Shown here: in pieces, positions 1-5,379 of the stretch
Numbering within the stretch: the first letter of the stretch is position 1
How the letters are laid out: every line of letters begins with the position of its first letter
Assembly: GCA_007135435.1 (NCBI GenBank)
Contig: SLIW01000459.1
Coordinates: 1-5,873, forward strand
Direction of reading: 5' to 3'
Origin: Natronomonas sp.
GTDB taxonomy: Archaea > Halobacteriota > Halobacteria > Halobacteriales > Haloarculaceae
Length of the DNA: 5,873 bases
Program-made: the position numbers and the translations under genes
The notes under the pieces: generated by a model
What the model saw: the letters and a program-made list of their open reading frames with translations, nothing else
What the model was told of the DNA's origin: nothing
Database searches by the model: none

Positions 1-706
1 GTTCGAGATCCCCCGACGGTATCCGCGGCACCCCGACCTCCTTCATCAGGGTCCGCATGGCGGACTTCACGCTTGGCGTTCGAGTCAGCTCGAGGTTGTA
101 CGCCAGGAACGGCTCCCAGTCCTCGCCCATCTGCGCGATCAGCTCCTCCCGGTCACACATGCACTGGTCGAGGAACCCGTAGTAGGCGCGTTCCGTCGGC
201 CGCACAGAGTAGCGGATCAGCCCGAAGGCGAACTTCGGGGACGGTCTGAACCGGCCCAGACCGAGGGAGTCCACGAGCACCAGTCGGCCGAGCCGGTCCC
301 CGTGATCGGCGGCGAAACGGGCGGCGATCGCTCCCCCGAGGATGTGTCCCACCAGGACTGGCTGTTCCCGACACGTGGACTCGATCAACGCATCGAGCCA
401 CCCGAGCACCCCGTCAGTATCCAGGGGGTTGTCCATCACCTCCGAGGCACCGTGTCCCGGCAAGTCCGGAGCGACGACACGATGGGTCGTGACCAGTTCC
501 GGGATCACCCGCATCCACCAGAGTGCGGACTCCCCGGGGCCGTGAAGTAGGACGATCGGTGGGCCATCACCACCCTCCAGTACGGCGGTCGAGACACCCG
601 CAGCCTCCATCCGTCGCTCCGTGACGGGGATCGTGGCCAGCAACTGCTCCCGGGTGTCTCGAGCTCGGTGTCCCTCAGCAGTGGTAGCGACCATATCTGT
701 CACCAT
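1..706 (-). CDS. Alpha/beta-hydrolase fold protein, C-terminus cut by the window edge; nucleophile Ser replaced by Ile
   Basis: About 235 residues are visible and the frame is open at base 1, so the C-terminal part, including the expected catalytic His, lies outside. The fold is recognised from the HGPG oxyanion-loop motif (residues 55-58), DLPGHG (81-86), the strand-elbow-helix segment LVGHILGGAIAARFA (about 118-132) and LVLVDSLGL after it, followed by a helical cap-like stretch. In active members the elbow is G-x-S-x-G; here the middle residue is Ile122 (codon ATC, bases 343-341), so the Ser nucleophile is missing. ATG at 706 is chosen because it lies 20 bases past a good TATA box, as in leaderless haloarchaeal transcripts; an in-frame ATG at 694 is the alternative. 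There is no signal peptide, so a cytoplasmic location is likely. It follows the flavoenzyme genes on the same strand but has its own promoter. The fold is secure; activity and substrate are unknown. Confidence 0.88.
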   Translation of the reverse strand, partial: MVTDMVATTAEGHRARDTREQLLATIPVTERRMEAAGVSTAVLEGGDGPPIVLLHGPGESALWWMRVIPELVTTHRVVAPDLPGHGASEVMDNPLDTDGVLGWLDALIESTCREQPVLVGHILGGAIAARFAADHGDRLGRLVLVDSLGLGRFRPSPKFAFGLIRYSVRPTERAYYGFLDQCMCDREELIAQMGEDWEPFLAYNLELTRTPSVKSAMRTLMKEVGVPRIPSGDLE

Positions 707-726
707 CGATGATTATGCTTCGCATC

Positions 727-734
727 TATATAAA
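727..734 (-). promoter_or_regulatory. TATA box of the alpha/beta-hydrolase gene
   Basis: The minus strand reads TTTATATA, ending 20 bases before the ATG at 706. The box centre is about 24-25 bases from that ATG, close to the archaeal TATA-to-start distance, which predicts a leaderless or nearly leaderless mRNA. No Shine-Dalgarno sequence precedes the ATG, in keeping with this. The opposite strand reads TATATAAA, so the site could in principle work in both directions. Confidence 0.65.
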
Positions 735-1012
735 GAGGGTGTGGTGTGTTCTCATTACCCAATGACGGCTGCTCGCTCAGGTACGAATCCCGATCGTCGT
801 TATCAGTGAGCTCGCCGGGCTATCGAGTGGACCGTTCCCCGGATTCACCGTGAAACGGGTGATGGTGACGTGCTGAAATCATCCTTCACTCGGCAGACAC
901 TTCTGGCGGAATCTGAATGGACAGCCCTGCTGGACTGCTCTGCAATTGCTGGGCACAGGGCGCGGACTGGCCGATATTCAGCACTGCATTCGTTCTCGGA
1001 TGGAACCGCCGT
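735..1012. other. Non-coding spacer between the hydrolase promoter and the first flavoenzyme gene
   Basis: I see no convincing gene here: the open frames are short or run antisense into the flavoenzyme gene. It holds a perfect 5-bp inverted repeat, TTCAC-C-GTGAA (844-854), overlapped by a second pairing TCACC/GGTGA (845-849 with 858-862), about 110 bases upstream of the hydrolase TATA box. A weak 6-bp pairing GCCCTG/CAGGGC (924-929 with 956-961) lies downstream of the flavoenzyme stop. No clear U-tract terminator for that gene was found on the minus strand. Confidence 0.5.
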
Positions 1013-2407
1013 TCAGACAGTTGGTTCGACGTTCTGGTTCATCCGGAAGCGGTTGTCCGGATCCCAGTCGTTCTTGAGCGCGACCAGGCGATCGTAGTTG
1101 TCCAGGTACGCCATCGACTGCTCCCCCTCGGATTCGGTCGTGAAGTTGACGTAGGTGCCGCCGGTCGCGTACGGCGCCAGCGCGTCGAAGTACTCCCGGG
1201 TCCACGCGATGCACTCCTCGTCCCGGTCGGGATCGTCCCAGCGGGTCGTGATGTTCACCAGGAAATCTGCGTCCCGGTGTGGATACGCTGTCGCGTCCGG
1301 GGAGACTCGATTCACCGCCCCGCCGAGGTGGGTCACGGAGACCCTGGTCTCCGGTGTCGGCGGGGAGAGGGCGCCGTCCGTGATCCGATCGAGCGCCTCG
1401 ATCGAGGGGTCCCTGAAATTGTGTGACTTCCAGAAGTACCGCTCGCCGGCCGGATACGACTCGTCGAAGGCCTGCTGCCAGTCGACGAAACGGTGGACCT
1501 CGACGGTGTCGGCGATCGGGTCGCCGAGTTCTCGAAGCGGCCTGATCACGTCCCAGCCTCGATCGACGTCCCCGGAGTAGATGGGGATGACCGAGAGGAT
1601 GCGCTCGCCGTGGTACTCCTCCGGGATGAACGGCTCGGAGGCCGCGGTGGAGAAGTTGAGCCACACGGACAGTTCGTCGGGCGCCTCCGACGCGAACTCC
1701 CACCACGCCCGGACGATTTCGTGGGCCTGGTCGGCTGGATAGACGATCAACCCGGCGACGACGTCCGACAGTTCGTGGAGGTCGAACTCGAAGCTCGTCA
1801 CGATCCCGAAGTTGCCGCCGCCGCCACGGATGCCCCAGAACAGGTCCGGGTGTTCGTCCTCGCTGGCGTGGACGAGGTCGCCGTCGGCCGTCACGACGTC
1901 CACGGATCGGAGGTTGTCGAGGGTCATCCCGTGCTTTCGACAGAGGTAGCCGAACCCGCCCCCGAGCGTCAGGCCGGCGACGCCGGTGATCGAGACGACG
2001 CCGGCGGGGGCGACGAGGCCGAACCGGGCCGTCTCGTGGTCGAGGTCACCCAGTCTCGCGCCAGGGCCGACCCGGGCCGTGCGGGCGTCTGTGTCGACCC
2101 GGACGGACGACATGAGCCCGAGATCGATCAGCAACCCGTCGTCGCAGACGGCGAGGCCCGCGACGTTGTGGCCACCGCCTTTCACCGCGACGAGGAGGTC
2201 GTGCTCCCGGGCGAACTCGACGGCCGTCATCACGTCCACCGCACCGGTCGGGCGCACGACGACGGCTGGCCGGCGATCGATCATCGCGTTGTACACCGTT
2301 CGGGCCTCGTCGTATCCATCGTCGCCGGGACGGAGCACGGGGCCGCGAACCGTGGCCTCGAATTCGCCGATCGCCCGGTCGTCCAACGGGGTCGTGGTGG
2401 CAGCCAT
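1013..2407 (-). CDS. FAD-binding oxidoreductase, berberine-bridge-enzyme-like (paralog A)
   Basis: The 464-residue protein has the full-length layout of bacterial and archaeal BBE-like oxidases. The N-terminal FAD-binding domain (about 1-215) has KGGGHN at 76-81, where His80 is the expected covalent FAD attachment residue, then PAGVVSITGVAG (134-145), TLGGG (147-151) and DLFWGIRGGGGNFG (188-201). A substrate domain follows, and the C-terminal BBE segment has YVNF (419-422) and FRMNQN (454-459). Val138 sits where bicovalent members carry Cys, so single His-linked FAD is predicted. The family oxidises alcohols, sugars or amines using O2 or another acceptor; the substrate here is unknown. There is no signal peptide, suggesting a cytoplasmic enzyme. 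An in-frame TGA 9 bases upstream makes ATG 2407 the first possible start, and a Shine-Dalgarno sequence supports it. The gene is a close paralog of the next upstream gene (2816-4216). Confidence 0.95.
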   Translation of the reverse strand: MAATTTPLDDRAIGEFEATVRGPVLRPGDDGYDEARTVYNAMIDRRPAVVVRPTGAVDVMTAVEFAREHDLLVAVKGGGHNVAGLAVCDDGLLIDLGLMSSVRVDTDARTARVGPGARLGDLDHETARFGLVAPAGVVSITGVAGLTLGGGFGYLCRKHGMTLDNLRSVDVVTADGDLVHASEDEHPDLFWGIRGGGGNFGIVTSFEFDLHELSDVVAGLIVYPADQAHEIVRAWWEFASEAPDELSVWLNFSTAASEPFIPEEYHGERILSVIPIYSGDVDRGWDVIRPLRELGDPIADTVEVHRFVDWQQAFDESYPAGERYFWKSHNFRDPSIEALDRITDGALSPPTPETRVSVTHLGGAVNRVSPDATAYPHRDADFLVNITTRWDDPDRDEECIAWTREYFDALAPYATGGTYVNFTTESEGEQSMAYLDNYDRLVALKNDWDPDNRFRMNQNVEPTV

Positions 2408-2411
2408 GGGA

Positions 2412-2419
2412 GATCACCT
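2412..2419 (-). promoter_or_regulatory. Strong Shine-Dalgarno sequence of flavoenzyme A
   Basis: The minus strand reads AGGTGATC, an 8-base match to the complement of the 16S rRNA 3' end, four bases before ATG 2407. This fixes the start and shows a leadered mRNA, unlike the hydrolase gene, where no such site is present. Confidence 0.7.
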
Positions 2420-2465
2420 GCAGTGAGGCCGAGCAAGAACATAAAGTCGATCATGATTCTTCACG

Positions 2466-2475
2466 ATATATAATA
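2466..2475 (-). promoter_or_regulatory. TATA box of flavoenzyme A
   Basis: The minus strand reads TATTATATAT, the most AT-rich stretch near this gene. With the usual 25-27 base spacing, transcription would begin near 2444 and give a leader of about 37 bases that includes the Shine-Dalgarno site. Paralog A therefore seems to have its own promoter instead of depending on read-through from paralog B. Confidence 0.6.
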
Positions 2476-2564
2476 CGATCCGCGTCCGCCCGGTTTCTTC
2501 TCCGATGGAGTGCTGCCATATACGAACGCACCCCCCGGGGAGTATGCAGAGATCGATCGTGGTG

Positions 2565-2586
2565 GGTGAGTACAGCTTTACTCACC
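2565..2586. repeat. Perfect 8-bp inverted repeat, possible operator or stem-loop
   Basis: The arms GGTGAGTA (2565-2572) and TACTCACC (2579-2586) are exact reverse complements around the 6-base spacer CAGCTT. It lies about 90 bases upstream of the paralog A TATA box and about 230 bases past the paralog B stop. It could be a binding site for a dimeric regulator or an RNA hairpin. Half an arm recurs as GTGAGTAC at 2634-2641. Its distance from the B stop and the absence of a T-run on the minus strand argue against a simple terminator. Confidence 0.5.
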
Positions 2587-2815
2587 GTTTATTCTGGGAA
2601 GCACATCGGACACGCTGAGTCTGGAAGGACACTGTGAGTACTGATTCTGGAACGACGTCTGGAAACGAGCGGCAGCGTCGAGCTGCGTACAGTCTCAGTA
2701 TACGGCCACTCAGGGCTGACAACCACCGGAGCGCTGGTTTCAGGGTTGCGACATGCAGGTCGCGAGCGGCACGCATATCCCGCTCCCCACCGGGGACGGG
2801 CTTATCCGGCGCTCC

Positions 2816-4216
2816 TCAGGTCGTGGGCACCACGCCCTGGTTTCGGCGGAACATGCCGTCCGGATCGTACTCGTCCTTCAACACCTCCAGACGATCGTAG
2901 GCTGGCCCGAAGGTGGTCCGCATCATGTCCTCTCCCTCCTCGAGGAACCCCGGGAAGTTCAGGTAGACCGAGCCGTCCGAGAACTGGCGCATGTCCTCGA
3001 GACAGTCGCGGACCCACTCGACGTTGGTATCGTCCGCCTGGGGGTCCTCCCAGTTCGCCTCGACACCGAGGAGGAAGGGTGCATGCCGGCCGGCGAAGGC
3101 ACTTTCCTCGACACCGACGTCGGTGATCGCGCCGCCCAGTTGCCAGATGTCCACCGTCGAGAGGGGGGATGGGGCGGTGGCGGCCCAGTACGCGATCCGA
3201 TCGATTGCCGACTGGGAGAGCCCATCCAGGTACAGCGATTTCCAGTAGTAGCGCATGCCGTCCGGGTAATCCTCGTCGAGGAGTTGCTGGAAGTCCGCGT
3301 ACGGCATCGTGGCGCTGACGTCGGCGATCGGCTCGCCGAACTCCCGCAGCGGCCGCAGTGCCTCCTCGCCCTCGTTGGTGGGCCCGGCGTAACAGCCCAT
3401 GATCGCGAACTTCCCTTCGTGGACCCACTCGGCGGGGAACAGCTCCTCCTCTGGAATCTCGCCCGCGAAGACGAGTGTGCTGATCTCCTCCGGCGCGTCC
3501 GCGACGAACTCGCGGTACTCCGCCAGCGTCTCCCGGAGCTGATCGCCCGAGTAGAACACGAGACAGGTCGCGACCTCCGGGCCGACGGGATGGAGGTCGA
3601 ACTCGAACGACGTGACGACGCCGAAGTTGCCGCCGCCGCCACGGAGCCCCCAGAACAGGTCCGCGTTCCGGTCGGCGCTCGCCGTGAGGAACTCGCCGTC
3701 CGCCGTCACCAGGTCGACCGACCGGAGGTTGTCGCAGGTCAGGCCGTACTTGCACCGTAGGTGGCCGATCCCGCCGCCGAGGGTGAGCCCCGCGACGCCC
3801 GTCTTCGAGACGACCCCGCCGGGCGTCGCCAGCCCGAACGCCTGCGTCTCGTGGTCGACGTCCGCCCACGTCGCCCCGCTCTGAACCCTCGCCGTGCGTG
3901 CCTCGGGGTCCACCACGACGCCCGTCATCTCCGAGCAGTCGATCACGAGGCCGTCGTCGCAGACAGCCGTGCCGGCGACGTTGTGCCCGCCGCCGCGTAC
4001 GGCCACCGGGAGATCGGTCCCCCGAACGGACTCGACCGCGGCGATGACGTCCGCCGCGCCGCGACACCGGACGATCACCGCCGGGTACCTGTCGATCATC
4101 CCGTTCCAGACGGCGCGGGCATCGTCGTACCCCGGATCGTCGGGTCGGATCACGTCACCGCGGACGCGGATCTCCAGTTCTGCGAGCTGATCTTCCCCGA
4201 TCGTGGCTCGTGCCAT
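2816..4216 (-). CDS. FAD-binding oxidoreductase, berberine-bridge-enzyme-like (paralog B)
   Basis: The 466-residue protein is collinear with paralog A along its whole length. FAD-domain motifs are RGGGHN (74-79, covalent FAD His expected at 78), TPGGVVSKTGVAG (131-143), TLGGG (145-149) and DLFWGLRGGGGNFG (186-199). The C-terminal BBE segment has YLNF (418-421) and FRRNQG (456-461), where paralog A has the more typical NQN. Val136 replaces the second FAD-linking Cys of bicovalent members, so mono-covalent flavin is predicted. The protein has eight Cys residues against three in paralog A, including Cys161 in L-T-C-D-N-L. No signal peptide is visible. An in-frame TAG six bases upstream makes ATG 4216 the first possible start. 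No clear TATA box or Shine-Dalgarno precedes it; a perfect palindrome sits three bases upstream. It is divergent from the regulator gene, which is its most likely controller. The substrate is unknown. Confidence 0.95.
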   Translation of the reverse strand: MARATIGEDQLAELEIRVRGDVIRPDDPGYDDARAVWNGMIDRYPAVIVRCRGAADVIAAVESVRGTDLPVAVRGGGHNVAGTAVCDDGLVIDCSEMTGVVVDPEARTARVQSGATWADVDHETQAFGLATPGGVVSKTGVAGLTLGGGIGHLRCKYGLTCDNLRSVDLVTADGEFLTASADRNADLFWGLRGGGGNFGVVTSFEFDLHPVGPEVATCLVFYSGDQLRETLAEYREFVADAPEEISTLVFAGEIPEEELFPAEWVHEGKFAIMGCYAGPTNEGEEALRPLREFGEPIADVSATMPYADFQQLLDEDYPDGMRYYWKSLYLDGLSQSAIDRIAYWAATAPSPLSTVDIWQLGGAITDVGVEESAFAGRHAPFLLGVEANWEDPQADDTNVEWVRDCLEDMRQFSDGSVYLNFPGFLEEGEDMMRTTFGPAYDRLEVLKDEYDPDGMFRRNQGVVPTT

Positions 4217-4219
4217 GGG

Positions 4220-4229
4220 CTATCGATAG
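4220..4229. promoter_or_regulatory. 10-bp palindrome abutting the paralog B start codon
   Basis: CTATCGATAG is a perfect palindrome ending three bases before ATG 4216 on the minus strand. A protein bound here would cover the start region of paralog B, so a repressor site is possible. It is short, and chance occurrence cannot be excluded. Confidence 0.35.
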
Positions 4230-4294
4230 GCGCCAGCGCAGTTGGCCTCATCCACCGAGACGCGTTCGGCCGCGTACCCGCTGTCTCAGGTCGT

Positions 4295-4306
4295 GAGAGG
4301 CCTCTC
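4295..4306. promoter_or_regulatory. 12-bp palindrome in the divergent regulator/flavoenzyme spacer
   Basis: GAGAGGCCTCTC is a perfect 12-bp palindrome near the middle of the 149-base spacer, 60 bases from the regulator ATG and 79 bases from the paralog B ATG. It is preceded by a partly overlapping CTCA-N5-TGAG pairing. Its central position between divergent genes fits an operator shared by both promoters. Neither gene has an obvious consensus TATA box here; ATAGAGTTAC (4321-4330) is the nearest weak candidate for the regulator. Confidence 0.42.
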
Positions 4307-4365
4307 GGCACGCGGACGCGATAGAGTTACGTCCGTGCCAGACGATACCAAATCAGTGAGCCTGC

Positions 4366-5274
4366 ATGGAGTCCGACGGAGACGAACCGACGGGTGACGA
4401 CGGATCCCCACGACCCGGGTCGCCGGTCCTCGAGGCGATCCTGGAGAACGCCCGCAACCAGCAGTATCTCGGACGGCGCCTCGACGCCGCGGGGGACCGG
4501 GTCGACACTGACCTCCTCGGCGACCTGGTGCGGCACGGGCCGGTCCTCGAGGCGCTTCGCGAGGAACCCCTGGACCGCCGGGAGATCGAGGCGCGCCTCG
4601 ACGTCTCGCGGGCGACGAGCCACCGGTTCACCCAGTGGCTCGACGAGCAGGGGTTCGTCGAGAAGCGCGACGGCCGGTTCCAGCTGACCGGACCCGGCGA
4701 GGCCGTCGCCGACGAAGTCCTCCGGTTCGAGGCGAACGTGCGCACCGTTCATCGACTCTCACCGCTTTTGGACGCCGTCTGTGAGGACCACCAGGAGTTC
4801 GTTCTCGAGCCGTTCGTGGACGCGAACGTCACGCTCGCCGAGCCAGACGATCCCTACCAGCCGGTGGAACGGTTTCTCTCGTTGCTCGATGAGTCCGAGT
4901 CGTTCCGCGGGTTCAACACGACGCACATGGCACCGCTCGTTCTGGGCGAGTTCCACCACCAGATCTTCGAGGAGACCGACACCGAAATCATCTACCTGCC
5001 TCTCATCGTCGAGAAGCTGTTCGAGACCTATCCCGAACGCGCCAGAGAGGCGACCGAAAGCGGGCACCTGGCGCTTCGAACGCGTGAGGAGCTGCCGTAT
5101 GGGCTGGCTATCTTCGACGATCGTGTCGGGATCGGGGGCTACGACGAGGACACCGGTCTCATGCAGGTGTTCGTCGACACGGATACGCAGATTGCGCGTG
5201 AATGGGCGGAGCGGGTTTACGCCTCAGTCAGGGCGGACTCGGAACCGCTCGAGGGTACGGATCTGGGGCGATAG
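4366..5274 (+). CDS. Winged-helix transcriptional regulator with FilR1-like (DUF1724-type) C-terminal domain
   Basis: The 302-residue acidic protein fits the common haloarchaeal architecture of an N-terminal winged helix-turn-helix plus a FilR1/MmrR-type C-terminal domain. After a flexible acidic leader (1-20) and a helix (about 20-45), the DNA-binding domain spans about 50-112: HGPVLEALREEPLDRREIE, then the recognition-helix region LDVSRATSHRFTQWLDEQG (78-96) and a wing ending in the KRDGRFQLT segment (100-108). The rest (about 115-295) is the likely sensor and dimerisation region, with FNTTHMAP and LPYGLAIFDDRVGIGGYDE typical of the family as I recall it. An in-frame TGA nine bases upstream makes ATG 4366 the first plausible start; no strong Shine-Dalgarno is seen. 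It is divergent from paralog B with palindromes between them, so control of the flavoenzyme locus and of itself is the natural inference. Ligand and direction of control are unknown. Confidence 0.9.
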   Translation: MESDGDEPTGDDGSPRPGSPVLEAILENARNQQYLGRRLDAAGDRVDTDLLGDLVRHGPVLEALREEPLDRREIEARLDVSRATSHRFTQWLDEQGFVEKRDGRFQLTGPGEAVADEVLRFEANVRTVHRLSPLLDAVCEDHQEFVLEPFVDANVTLAEPDDPYQPVERFLSLLDESESFRGFNTTHMAPLVLGEFHHQIFEETDTEIIYLPLIVEKLFETYPERAREATESGHLALRTREELPYGLAIFDDRVGIGGYDEDTGLMQVFVDTDTQIAREWAERVYASVRADSEPLEGTDLGR

Positions 5275-5290
5275 GGGCGCGGTCAGGCCG

Positions 5291-5315
5291 CTCGTTTCGG
5301 GCTGTTTTCCACGAG
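5291..5315 (+). terminator. Possible terminator of the regulator gene
   Basis: Seventeen bases after the stop, arms CTCGT (5291-5295) and ACGAG (5311-5315) can pair around a 15-base loop that contains TTTC and GTTTTCC. Archaeal termination depends mainly on short U-tracts, so the TTTT at 5305-5308 may be the active part. The evidence is weak. Confidence 0.3.
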
Positions 5316-5357
5316 GGATGACGTTACGACGGATGGCCAGAAGCCCATAGTACGCCG

Positions 5358-5370
5358 AATAAAATGGAAA
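5358..5370 (-). terminator. T-rich terminator-like tract after the minus-strand gene
   Basis: On the minus strand the sequence TTTCCATTTTATT begins 10 bases past the stop of the gene ending at 5380. T-rich tracts without a strong hairpin are typical archaeal terminators. The position between convergent genes fits this role. Confidence 0.45.
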
Positions 5371-5379
5371 CGTCCCATC

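Larger units (their letters stand above)
2408..2815. other. 408-base intergenic region between the two flavoenzyme genes
   Basis: It contains the TATA box and Shine-Dalgarno of paralog A, a perfect 8-bp inverted repeat at 2565-2586 and an otherwise unassigned stretch at 2587-2815. The octamer GTGAGTAC occurs at 2566-2573 and again at 2634-2641. The heptamer TCTGGAA occurs at 2620-2626, 2646-2652 and 2658-2664, with a near copy at 2593-2599. Just after the paralog B stop the minus strand can form a short TCCCC-GGT-GGGGA hairpin (2784-2796) without a U-tract. A 64-codon minus-strand open frame (2582-2776) has no recognisable motif, and I do not call it a gene. Confidence 0.55.

Noticed and set aside
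302..550. Plus-strand and alternate-frame open frames across the hydrolase gene
   Set aside because: They are shadows of the minus-strand hydrolase frame, which carries the oxyanion-loop and elbow motifs.
924..961. GCCCTG/CAGGGC pairing downstream of flavoenzyme A as a terminator
   Set aside because: Six base pairs around a 26-base loop with no U-tract is too weak.
1493..2473. 326-codon plus-strand open frame opposite flavoenzyme A
   Set aside because: It is antisense to a gene with clear family motifs, is rich in Arg, Asp and Gly without motifs, and arises because GC-rich codons suppress stops on the opposite strand.
2582..2776. 64-codon minus-strand open frame downstream of flavoenzyme B, in frame with its stop
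   Set aside because: The Arg-rich translation has no recognisable motif, has no ribosome site, and ends within the inverted repeat. A decayed gene fragment cannot be excluded but is not supported.
2784..2796. TCCCC-ACC-GGGGA hairpin after the flavoenzyme B stop as a terminator
   Set aside because: The stem is only 5 bp with a 3-base loop and is not followed by a T-run on the minus strand; such GC pairings are common by chance here.
2753..3760. 335-codon plus-strand open frame opposite flavoenzyme B
   Set aside because: Same cause: antisense to a well-supported oxidase, with no recognisable domain and no promoter or ribosome site.
2802..4067. 421-codon minus-strand open frame overlapping flavoenzyme B in another frame
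   Set aside because: Its Arg/Gly-rich low-complexity composition is typical of an out-of-frame reading of a GC-rich gene; the 2816-4216 frame has the family motifs.
3761..4324. 187-codon plus-strand open frame running into the divergent spacer
   Set aside because: It is antisense to the conserved N-terminus of flavoenzyme B and has no motif.
4327..4752. 141-codon minus-strand open frame opposite the regulator
   Set aside because: It is antisense to the winged-helix domain and is a codon-bias shadow.
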